Shown here: positions 1-5,127 of the stretch, in pieces | Position numbering within the stretch: position 1 is the stretch's first letter | Layout of the letters: each line of letters begins with the position of its first letter | From: Armatimonadota bacterium | GTDB taxonomy: Bacteria; Armatimonadota; Fimbriimonadia; Fimbriimonadales; ATM1 | Reading direction: 5' to 3' | DNA: 5,908 bases | Assembly: GCA_003695835.1 (NCBI GenBank) | Contig: RFHN01000191.1 | Location: 1-5,908 of the forward strand | Position numbers and translations under genes: made by a program | The notes under the pieces: model-generated | The model's input: the letters and a program-made list of their open reading frames with translations, nothing else | What the model was told of the DNA's origin: nothing | Database searches by the model: none

Positions 1-584
1 CAGCACAGGGCAACTTTCTCGAGGTCGTACTGGCCCCCGATTGGTCGGAAGGGGCTCTGAAGGTGTTCCAAGACCGCTCGGGCTGGGGCCAGAGTGTTCG
101 CTTACTGCGTGCAAGACCGCCGGCGGAAGAGAGACCGCCCTCCCTTCGGTCCATTGGCGGAGGAGCCCTGCTCCAGACAGAGGATGCGAACGACCCGTCG
201 GAGTGGACCGTCGTCACCGAGCGACAGCCGACGGAAGAGGAACGCGAGGCGATGCGATCCGCCTGGGTTTTGGTCAAACACGTCCGATCGAACGCCATCG
301 TCCTGGCAGACGCCAGCCGCTTGTGGGGCGTGGGCGCGGGCCAGATGAACCGAGTGCAGTCCGTGCGCCTCGCCATCGAGCAGGCGGGGGACCGCGCTGC
401 TGCATGCGCCCTGGCGTCGGACGCTTTCTTCCCCTTCCCGGACAGCATCGAGACGGCCGCTCAAGCAGGGATTCGAGCGGTTATCCAGCCGGGCGGCTCG
501 AAAAAGGACGAGGAGGTCATCGCGGCGGCGAATGCCCACGGCATCGCCATGGTTTTCACCGGCGTCCGACATTTCCGCCATTAG
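1..584 (+). CDS. purH: PurH, bifunctional AICAR transformylase / IMP cyclohydrolase, C-terminal part (5' partial)
   Basis: The gene enters from the left edge (codons in frame from base 3) and ends at TAG 582-584, giving 193 visible residues. PurH does the last two steps of de novo IMP synthesis in the cytoplasm: formyl transfer from 10-formyl-THF to AICAR, then ring closure. Only the C-terminal AICAR-transformylase half is visible. Recognisable family blocks in order are FLEVVLAPDWSEGALK near the edge, GGGALLQ, a KHVRSNAIVLA block, GVGAGQMNRVQS, ASDAFFPFPDSIE, AVIQPGGSKKDEEVI and the terminal AMVFTGVRHFRH, which is the classic family C-terminus. The N-terminal cyclohydrolase domain and the catalytic Lys-His pair of the transformylase should lie upstream of the window. 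Nothing seen suggests damage. The next gene follows after 66 bases on the same strand and has its own strong ribosome binding site. Identification is very secure. Confidence 0.97.
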   Translation, partial: AQGNFLEVVLAPDWSEGALKVFQDRSGWGQSVRLLRARPPAEERPPSLRSIGGGALLQTEDANDPSEWTVVTERQPTEEEREAMRSAWVLVKHVRSNAIVLADASRLWGVGAGQMNRVQSVRLAIEQAGDRAAACALASDAFFPFPDSIETAAQAGIRAVIQPGGSKKDEEVIAAANAHGIAMVFTGVRHFRH

Positions 585-585
585 A

Positions 586-637
586 GCCAAACGAAACGCC
601 ACGCAACGCCCGTCCATTGGGTATGCTTGCGTTTGGC
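586..637. repeat. 8-bp inverted repeat flanking the purH/membrane-protein gap
   Basis: GCCAAACG at 586-593 is the exact reverse complement of CGTTTGGC at 630-637, separated by 36 bases. Two further A:T pairs follow after a mismatch inside the arms. The left arm begins one base after the purH stop and the right arm ends directly before the AAGGAG ribosome binding site of the next gene. In RNA this could form a stem next to the Shine-Dalgarno; in DNA it could be an operator. No T-tract follows the right arm, so it is not a typical terminator. The repeat is observed; its function is inferred. Confidence 0.5.
591..610 (+). repeat. Tandem 10-bp direct repeat, two copies
   Basis: ACGAAACGCC (591-600) is followed immediately by ACGCAACGCC (601-610), identical at 9 of 10 positions. 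The period is close to one DNA helical turn, which would put both copies on the same face. It sits in the loop of the inverted repeat 586-637, upstream of the small membrane-protein gene. It may be a regulator site or chance in a GC-rich spacer. Confidence 0.4.
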
Positions 638-643
638 AAGGAG
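638..643 (+). promoter_or_regulatory. Ribosome binding site of the small membrane-protein gene
   Basis: AAGGAG lies 7 bases before ATG 651. This canonical Shine-Dalgarno decides the start against the in-frame ATG-less extension back to about 627, which would put the Shine-Dalgarno inside the coding region. Confidence 0.8.
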
Positions 644-650
644 TACCGCC

Positions 651-938
651 ATGGCTGCTGAACAGAATCAGTACGATATGCCCATCGTCGTCGGAGCGCT
701 CGTCTTCGGCCTGATCGCAATTGGAGTCTTCTTCTTCATGCGAAAGGACCCGGTTTTGCCTCCCCAGCCGGCTGAACCGGTTCGCACGCCCGTCGTCGTC
801 CAGCCTGTCCAACCGACGTTGGTCGAGACCAGCGGGCCGGCCTTCGAGGGCGGCCAGACCGGTGGCAGCACATCCGGTGGTGGCGGCGGTGGCGCAGCGA
901 GCCGCCGAGGCCCCTCGATCGCGGGCGCGGGTTCCTAA
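651..938 (+). CDS. Small single-pass membrane protein with Pro/Val and Gly-rich tail, unknown function
   Basis: The product is 95 residues, starting at ATG 651 behind an AAGGAG site and ending at TAA 936-938. I do not recognise a family. Residues 1-10 are polar with one Asp; residues about 11-30 are a strong hydrophobic segment (PIVVGALVFG then LIAIGVFFFM), closed by Arg-Lys at 31-32. The charge pattern (positive after the segment) favours an N-out/C-in orientation by the positive-inside rule, but this is not decisive for so short an N-terminus. Residues 36-60 are rich in Pro and Val (PPQPAEP, PVVVQPVQP), and 67-82 are nearly all Gly/Ser/Thr including a run of six Gly. The last residues contain Arg-Arg (85-86) and end in AGAGS. 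The tail is probably disordered. An inferred terminator follows it, so it is likely expressed apart from the mre block; whether it shares transcription with purH is open. It could be a small accessory subunit or a lineage-specific envelope protein. Confidence 0.75.
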   Translation: MAAEQNQYDMPIVVGALVFGLIAIGVFFFMRKDPVLPPQPAEPVRTPVVVQPVQPTLVETSGPAFEGGQTGGSTSGGGGGGAASRRGPSIAGAGS

Positions 939-961
939 CTTCACGGCACATACCGGAACAC

Positions 962-995
962 GGGTGAGGCTCGCCGCCTGAGCCTCGTCTTCTCT
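962..995 (+). terminator. Probable Rho-independent terminator after the small membrane-protein gene
   Basis: GAGGCTC (966-972) and GAGCCTC (980-986) form a perfect 7-bp stem with a 7-base loop (GCCGCCT). G:T pairs and one G:C can extend the stem outward to about 962-990. A pyrimidine run with several T (CGTCTTCTCTC) follows. It lies 27 bases past the stop codon at 938. The T-tract is interrupted by C, so efficiency may be modest. Confidence 0.6.
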
Positions 996-1043
996 CGCGC
1001 CGTGCCGCTCCGTTGGTCGCTACCCTCGCGAAGACTGTCGCTG

Positions 1044-1094
1044 ATTGAGCGGGGTGAGGGCTTCGCGCCGCTTCCAGGTAATCTCCCGCTCATT
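1044..1094. repeat. Long inverted repeat in the leader of the remA-like/mreBCD block
   Basis: TGAGCGGG (1046-1053) is the exact reverse complement of CCCGCTCA (1085-1092). Allowing one mismatch the arms extend to ATTGAGCGGG and CCCGCTCATT (9 of 10 pairs, 1044-1094). The 31-base interior contains a smaller GGC/GCC hairpin around 1059-1069. The right arm ends 15 bases before the AAGGAG site at 1110. It could be an operator or a folded mRNA leader. No T-tract follows it. I could not find convincing -35/-10 boxes in 987-1109. Confidence 0.5.
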
Positions 1095-1109
1095 GCGCCC
1101 TTTCGGTGC

Positions 1110-1115
1110 AAGGAG
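1110..1115 (+). promoter_or_regulatory. Ribosome binding site of the remA-like gene
   Basis: AAGGAG lies 9 bases before ATG 1125. It fixes this start; the open frame reaches back to about 1002, but that extension would run through the inverted repeat and has no family similarity. Confidence 0.8.
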
Positions 1116-1124
1116 ACAAGCAGC

Positions 1125-1394
1125 ATGAAAGAATTCCCGGTCCTTCCCGTGGGTTTCAAGAACTACGTACTGGCTGATCATGTCATCGCCATCATTGCGA
1201 GCGATTCTTCGCCGGTCCGCCGGCTCATTCAGCTCATGAAAGACACAGAAAAGCTCGTTGACGCGTCGCAAGGCAAGAAGGTGCGATCGGTCATCTTCAT
1301 GGACAGCGGGCATGTCGTACTCTCCGCCCTCTCCCGCGAAGTCCTTGTGAAAAGGATCGCCCCGACTGAGCCCCTCAAAGAAGATACTCCGTGA
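1125..1394 (+). CDS. remA: RemA / DUF370-family DNA-binding protein
   Basis: The product is 89 residues, matching the usual size of about 85-95 for the RemA (DUF370, YlzA) family. From memory of Bacillus RemA the match is clear through the whole core: VGFKNYVLADHVIAIIASDS (9-28), SPVRRLIQ (29-36), a LVDASQGKKVRSVIFMDSGH block (44-63) and VVLSAL (64-69), corresponding to GFGNI..., ESAPIKRMIQ, LIDATYGRRTRAVV.MDSDH and ILSA. In Bacillus, RemA forms ring-like oligomers that bind DNA and activates biofilm-matrix and osmoprotection genes. Here the Arg known to matter near position 18 is His19, and the Arg-Arg pair near 50-51 is Lys51-Lys52, so positive charge is only partly kept. The stop TGA (1392-1394) overlaps the mreB GTG start in GTGA, implying translational coupling. 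Family assignment is secure; a regulatory role for the mre operon is inference. Confidence 0.88.
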   Translation: MKEFPVLPVGFKNYVLADHVIAIIASDSSPVRRLIQLMKDTEKLVDASQGKKVRSVIFMDSGHVVLSALSREVLVKRIAPTEPLKEDTP

Positions 1395-2452
1395 TTCAAC
1401 AGTTGATGAGCGTCGTTCAGCGGTTGCTTGCCCATGTCACCGAGGACATGGGTATTGACCTGGGAACAGCCAATACGCTCGTACACGTGCAGGGACGAGG
1501 GATCGTTCTCCGCGAGCCTTCGGTCGTGGCCGTCGACAACCAGTCCGGCGCTGTGCTCGCCGTCGGCGAAGAGGCCCAGCGAATGTTGGGCAGGACCCCG
1601 TCTTCGATCTCAGCGATCCGGCCCCTCAAGGACGGTGTCATCGCGGACTACGATCAGACGGAGAAGATGCTCCAGTACTTCATCCAAAAGTCGTCCCAGC
1701 GAAGGTTTGCCTGGCACCGCGTCGTGGTCGGCATCCCCTCTGGGGTTACGGAGGTCGAGCGGATGGCGGTTATCGAAGCTGCGCGGAAAGCGGGCGCAAA
1801 CGAAGCCTACGTGATTGAAGAGCCGATGGCGGCGGCGATCGGGGCCGGATTGCCGGTCGCGGAACCGACCGGTTCGATGATCGTGGACATCGGCGGGGGA
1901 ACCACCGAGGTCGCGATCATCTCCTTGGCTGGAATCGTCGAATCCCGATCCATTCGGACGGCGGGCGACGAGATTGACGAAGCGATCGTCAACTACGTTC
2001 GCAAAGCCTTCAATCTGTACATCGGGGAGCGCTCCGCGGAAAAGGCGAAAATCAGCATCGGCTCGGCGTTTCCACTCGAAGAAGAGCTGGAATACGAGGT
2101 TCGAGGAAGAGATCTGCTAACCGGCCTCCCCAAAGCGGCCATTGTCACGAGCGAGGATCTGCGCCTGGCGATCCAGGAGCCGCTGAACGAGATCCTCCGC
2201 GCCGTCATCGAAACCCTCGAGACGGCCCCGCCGGAGCTGTCCGCCGACATCATCCATCGCGGCATCGTCCTCGCAGGCGGAGGCGCGCTGCTGCGAGGTC
2301 TCGACCGCCTCATCCAGCAGCACACGCAAGTGCCCGTCACCGTTGCGCATGATCCGCTCACCTGCGTCGTCGTGGGCACCGGACGCGTCATGGAAGAGAT
2401 CCGGCAGAACCCGCAACTCCGCAAGGTTCTTGTCGAAGTTCCAAAGGCATGA
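1391..2452 (+). CDS. mreB: MreB, actin-like rod-shape-determining protein
   Basis: The 353-residue product has the normal MreB length (about 330-350). MreB is an ATP-binding actin homologue that polymerises on the inner face of the membrane and directs side-wall peptidoglycan synthesis. Visible motifs: phosphate-1 GIDLGTANTL (21-30), GRGIVLREPSVVAV (35-48), MLGRTPSSISAIRPLKDGVI (65-84), a VGIPSGVTEVE block (113-123), IEEPMAAAIGAGLPV (142-156), phosphate-2 MIVDIGGGTTEVAI (163-176), RTAGDEIDEAIVNYVR (189-204) and the adenosine loop GIVLAGGGALLRGLD (291-305). The N-terminal 19 residues are hydrophobic/amphipathic (MIQQLMSVVQRLLAHV), suiting the membrane-binding helix described for Gram-negative MreB. 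Start is GTG 1391, overlapping the upstream stop by 4 bases, with a weak AAAGAAG purine stretch upstream. ATG 1406 is an alternative start but has no ribosome binding site. The stop overlaps mreC by 4 bases. Only one copy is visible, so it is probably the main MreB rather than an Mbl-type paralogue, but this cannot be settled here. Confidence 0.97.
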   Translation: MIQQLMSVVQRLLAHVTEDMGIDLGTANTLVHVQGRGIVLREPSVVAVDNQSGAVLAVGEEAQRMLGRTPSSISAIRPLKDGVIADYDQTEKMLQYFIQKSSQRRFAWHRVVVGIPSGVTEVERMAVIEAARKAGANEAYVIEEPMAAAIGAGLPVAEPTGSMIVDIGGGTTEVAIISLAGIVESRSIRTAGDEIDEAIVNYVRKAFNLYIGERSAEKAKISIGSAFPLEEELEYEVRGRDLLTGLPKAAIVTSEDLRLAIQEPLNEILRAVIETLETAPPELSADIIHRGIVLAGGGALLRGLDRLIQQHTQVPVTVAHDPLTCVVVGTGRVMEEIRQNPQLRKVLVEVPKA

Positions 2453-3315
2453 GAAGTTCCCGGAGCGCGGTCCTAATCTTCTTGCTGGTGTGCCTCTCCG
2501 TCGTTCTCGGCGTTCTACAAAGCAACGCAAAGAAGCACGTGGAAGGTGGAGCCGAAACCGAGTCCGCGCCGAACCCAGACGCACGCATTGACCCTGTTAC
2601 ACGCGCCGTCCAATTCGTCATCCTGCCGCCGACTCGCGCACTCAACCGAACTTTCGATTTCGCGGGCGACACGGTCGTCAGCTTTCTCGAAGCGGGCACA
2701 CTTCGACGCCGAGTCGAAGAGTTGGAGACGACGCTCTCTCAAACGCTGGCCGATCGTAGAAAGTTGGAAGCGTTGGAACGGGAAAACTGGCGCCTGCGGC
2801 AGCTCCAGGAGATGCCGCCGTATCCACAGTACCAGAAAATCACCGCGGACATTGTCGCCCTGAACCTCTCGAATCACCGGATCACCTTGAACGTGGGCGA
2901 AAAGCAGGGCGTCAAGCCGGGAGCGCCTGTGCTCGTCCCGAGTGGTCTCGTGGGACAGGTGGTCGAAGTCTCGAAGGGGACTTGCGTCGCCAACTTAGTA
3001 ACCCACCCCCGCTTTGCGGTTGGCGCAAGGGTCTTTCGGAGCGACTCGCAGGAGGTCGGCATCCTGCGCGGCCGGGGCAGCGACCAACTCGCGCTGACCA
3101 TCTACCGAGAGCCAACCGGCAGCCTCGATCCGATCATCCGCGGCGGCGACGAGATCACCACGTCGGGCCTCTCGATTCTGTATCCGGAAGGCATTCTCAT
3201 CGGGCGCGTGGCCGAGGCGCGAAGGAATCGCACGACCGGCGTCATCGAGGCGACCGTCGTGCCGGCCGTGAACCTTGCGAAGGTTCGGGAAGTGGTCGTA
3301 CTGGTGAAAAAGTGA
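2449..3315 (+). CDS. mreC: MreC, bitopic rod-shape-determining protein
   Basis: The product is 288 residues, typical for MreC. A short basic N-terminus (Arg2, Arg5) leads into a membrane segment at about 7-25 (AVLIFLLVCLSVVLGVLQ), leaving the rest outside the cytoplasm. A coiled-coil stretch at about 84-121 (heptad-like LRRRVEELETTLSQ... LEALERENWRLRQLQ) is the family's dimerisation helix. The MreC beta-domain pair follows at about 130-287, with family blocks NVGEKQGVKPGAPVLVPSGL (148-167), VGQVVEVS (168-175), GDEITTSGLSILYPEGILIG (233-252) and the terminal VREVVVL. MreC links the MreB scaffold to PBP2 in the elongasome. A somewhat long, acidic Pro-containing linker (31-50) separates the membrane segment from the next region. 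The start ATG 2449 overlaps the mreB stop (ATGA); a short AAAGG lies almost against it, so initiation probably depends on translational coupling. The stop overlaps mreD. Confidence 0.95.
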   Translation: MRSSRSAVLIFLLVCLSVVLGVLQSNAKKHVEGGAETESAPNPDARIDPVTRAVQFVILPPTRALNRTFDFAGDTVVSFLEAGTLRRRVEELETTLSQTLADRRKLEALERENWRLRQLQEMPPYPQYQKITADIVALNLSNHRITLNVGEKQGVKPGAPVLVPSGLVGQVVEVSKGTCVANLVTHPRFAVGARVFRSDSQEVGILRGRGSDQLALTIYREPTGSLDPIIRGGDEITTSGLSILYPEGILIGRVAEARRNRTTGVIEATVVPAVNLAKVREVVVLVKK

Positions 3316-3794
3316 GGCATTGGCTTTCGCCCCTTCTGTGGCTGATTTTGGCGGCGGCGCTTCAGGGAAGCCTCGCCGAACGGATGAGCATTGGTTGGGT
3401 GAAGCCGGATTTCCTTCTCGTCATCGCCGCTGCCCTCTCGATGCGCGGTAGCGTGGAGGCGGCGGCCGGCATCGGATTCGTTGCGGGATTGTTTCATAGC
3501 GCGCTTTGGAACGAGAGGGTGGCCGCTTATACGCTCAGCCGGATGTTCGCCTGCGTGGTGGCGACGCGCGTGTACCAAGCCACTCCCGCGGCCGGCCCCT
3601 GGGCAGCCGCGGTCGTAACGGGAGCTGCCACATTGGTCGCCGGAGTCCTGTTCTTATTCATAGGAATTCCCTCGGACCTGCTCCGGTGGCTCGTGAGTAC
3701 GGTAGGCGGCATCCTGTATAATGCCGCGCTGGCTCTGCTGGTTTATGCTCTGCAGTCCCGATGGTCAAGCCGCCGGAGCCGTGACAGAATCTAA
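3312..3794 (+). CDS. mreD: MreD, polytopic rod-shape-determining membrane protein
   Basis: The product is 160 residues, in the normal MreD range (about 150-180). It starts at GTG 3312, inside the GTGA overlap with the mreC stop, and ends at TAA 3792-3794. The protein is strongly hydrophobic, with likely membrane segments at about 4-20, 32-45, 47-63, 70-88, 96-118 and 125-148. The family signature WVKPDFLLVIAAALSMRGS (29-47) followed by AAAGIGFVAGLFHSALW (50-66) matches the usual PD-L-L ... G-F-GL-D pattern, although the final Asp after GL is not obvious here. A basic tail (RWSSRRSRDR) is probably cytoplasmic. MreD works with MreC and RodA/PBP2. Sequence conservation in MreD is low; position immediately after mreC makes the call firm. 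The longer open frame back to about 2982 lies inside mreC and is not used. Confidence 0.92.
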   Translation: MRHWLSPLLWLILAAALQGSLAERMSIGWVKPDFLLVIAAALSMRGSVEAAAGIGFVAGLFHSALWNERVAAYTLSRMFACVVATRVYQATPAAGPWAAAVVTGAATLVAGVLFLFIGIPSDLLRWLVSTVGGILYNAALALLVYALQSRWSSRRSRDRI

Positions 3795-3796
3795 TC

Positions 3797-3802
3797 AAGA
3801 GG
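3797..3802 (+). promoter_or_regulatory. Ribosome binding site of glutamate dehydrogenase, followed by a T6 run
   Basis: AAGAGG lies 6 bases before GTG 3809, and the whole spacer is six T (3803-3808). It supports the GTG start, as there is no ATG near the beginning of the frame. No hairpin precedes the T run, so it is not a terminator. Confidence 0.65.
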
Positions 3803-3808
3803 TTTTTT

Positions 3809-5086
3809 GTGAGCACGCAAACTGAACAGCCGCAAACGCAGAAGCCATCCGTGCTCGAGATGGCTCGAGAGCAACTCGCCATAGCAGCGAAGTACCTGGA
3901 CCTCGACGAGGGCCTTCACAAAGTCCTCGCCACGCCCAAGCGTCAAGTCATCGTCAACTTCCCCGTCGTCATGGACAACGGTCGCGTCGAGGTCTTCGAG
4001 GGCTATCGCGTCCAACACAATATCGCCCGTGGACCCACCAAGGGCGGGATCCGCTATCACCCAGAGGTAGACCTCGAAGAAACGACCGCCCTCGCCATGT
4101 GGATGACCTGGAAATGCGCTATCGTGGACATTCCTTACGGCGGGGCGAAGGGCGCGGTCAAAGTGGACGTCAAACGGTTGAGCCGACGCGAACTCGAAAA
4201 GCTCACCCGGCGCTTCATTTCCGAAATCAACATGATCGTCGGTGAGGATCGGGATATCCCGGCCCCCGACATGGGCACCAACCCCCAGGTCATGGCTTGG
4301 ATCATGGACACGTACTCCATGCAGAGAGGCGCTACGGTGACGGGAGTGGTTACAGGCAAGCCGGTCCCCCTCGGTGGCTCCCAAGGACGAGTGGAGGCGA
4401 CCGGGCGCGGCGTAGTAACCGCCATGGTCGAGGCGTGTGAGTTCTTGCGCATCCCAGTCAAAGACGCCCGCGTCGTGGTTCAAGGCTTTGGGAACGTGGG
4501 AAGCGTCGCCGCACGACTCGCCATGGAGGCCGGATGCAAAGTCATCGCCGTCTCGGACAGAACCGGTGGGATTCACAACGAGAAGGGTCTGCCCATCCAC
4601 ACGATCCTCCAAAGGTACGCGGACCGAGAAGGCGGCATTCAGGAATACCCCGAATGCGACAAGATCACGAATGAGGAACTGCTCACGCTCGACTGCGACA
4701 TCCTCATCCCCGCAGCCACTGCCGAACAGATCCACGAAGGCAACGCCAAGGACATCAAAGCGAAGCTGATCGTCGAGGGCGCGAACGGACCGACGACTCC
4801 CGGCGCAGAAGCCGAACTTTGGGATCGTGGCGTCTTCGTTGTGCCGGATGTGCTGGCGAACGCAGGCGGCGTGATCGTCAGCTACTTCGAATGGGTGCAA
4901 GACCTCCAGGCGTTCTTCTGGGAAGAGCACGAAGTCAACGCGAAGTTGGAGAAAATCATCCGCAATAGCTTCCACCATGTGCTTTCCGTCATGCACCAGC
5001 ACAAGACGAACATGCGGACGGCAGCCTACATCATCGGCGTGAAGCGCGTGGCGGACGCTACGGTTACCCGCGGCATCTTTCCGTAG
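3809..5086 (+). CDS. gdhA: Glutamate dehydrogenase (Glu/Leu/Phe/Val dehydrogenase family), NAD(P)-dependent
   Basis: The 425-residue product matches the hexameric GDH class of about 420-430 residues, like Bacillus RocG/GudB. It interconverts glutamate and 2-oxoglutarate plus ammonia in the cytoplasm. Visible landmarks: GYRVQHNIARGPTKGGIRYHP (65-85) with substrate-binding Lys78, MWMTWKCAIVDIPYGGAKGA (97-116) with Lys102 and catalytic Lys114, the PAPDMGTNPQVMAW block (151-164) with catalytic Asp154, TGKPVPLGGSQGRVEATGRG (182-201), the Rossmann glycine motif QGFGNVGS (225-232) with Asp250 at the end of the next strand, DILIPAAT (297-304), EGANGPTTPGAEA (323-335) and DVLANAGGVIVSYFEWVQ (347-364). 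Asp250 leans toward NAD+ but does not prove it. Ala116 stands where Gly is common in the GGxKGG motif. It starts 14 bases after the mreD stop, so it may be transcribed with the mre block. Glutamate specificity over other amino acids rests on overall resemblance. Confidence 0.93.
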   Translation: MSTQTEQPQTQKPSVLEMAREQLAIAAKYLDLDEGLHKVLATPKRQVIVNFPVVMDNGRVEVFEGYRVQHNIARGPTKGGIRYHPEVDLEETTALAMWMTWKCAIVDIPYGGAKGAVKVDVKRLSRRELEKLTRRFISEINMIVGEDRDIPAPDMGTNPQVMAWIMDTYSMQRGATVTGVVTGKPVPLGGSQGRVEATGRGVVTAMVEACEFLRIPVKDARVVVQGFGNVGSVAARLAMEAGCKVIAVSDRTGGIHNEKGLPIHTILQRYADREGGIQEYPECDKITNEELLTLDCDILIPAATAEQIHEGNAKDIKAKLIVEGANGPTTPGAEAELWDRGVFVVPDVLANAGGVIVSYFEWVQDLQAFFWEEHEVNAKLEKIIRNSFHHVLSVMHQHKTNMRTAAYIIGVKRVADATVTRGIFP

Positions 5087-5127
5087 ACCCGTAGGTTCCC
5101 TACTCTCTCTCCGCGCGTCCTATCATT

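Noticed and set aside
41..661. 206-codon + strand open frame overlapping purH
   Set aside because: The product is rich in Arg, Gly and Pro, typical of a shifted frame; the purH frame carries all family motifs.
102..944. 280-codon open frame on the minus strand
   Set aside because: It spans purH, an intergenic gap and the small membrane-protein gene in antisense; composition is Arg/Asp-rich with no motif. Both + strand genes are better supported.
1045..1084. TTGAGC and TAATCT as a promoter for the remA-like/mre block
   Set aside because: The spacing is 28 bases, far beyond the normal 16-19, and the boxes lie within the inverted repeat.
1002..1124. N-terminal extension of the RemA-like protein
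   Set aside because: The extension has no family similarity, covers the inverted repeat and would place the strong AAGGAG site inside the coding region.
3791..5002. 403-codon open frame on the minus strand
   Set aside because: It lies wholly opposite the glutamate dehydrogenase gene, whose motifs are unmistakable. The product is full of Asp/His/Arg as expected for the antisense of GC-rich coding DNA, and no family is recognisable.
5091..5103. Small hairpin GTAGG-TTC-CCTAC after glutamate dehydrogenase, considered as a terminator
   Set aside because: The stem is only 5 bp with a 3-base loop and is followed by a CT mix rather than a T-tract.
5121..5126. TATCAT as a -10 box for the HEAT-like gene
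   Set aside because: It ends one base before the start codon, so the transcript would begin inside the gene; no -35 match at normal spacing was seen.
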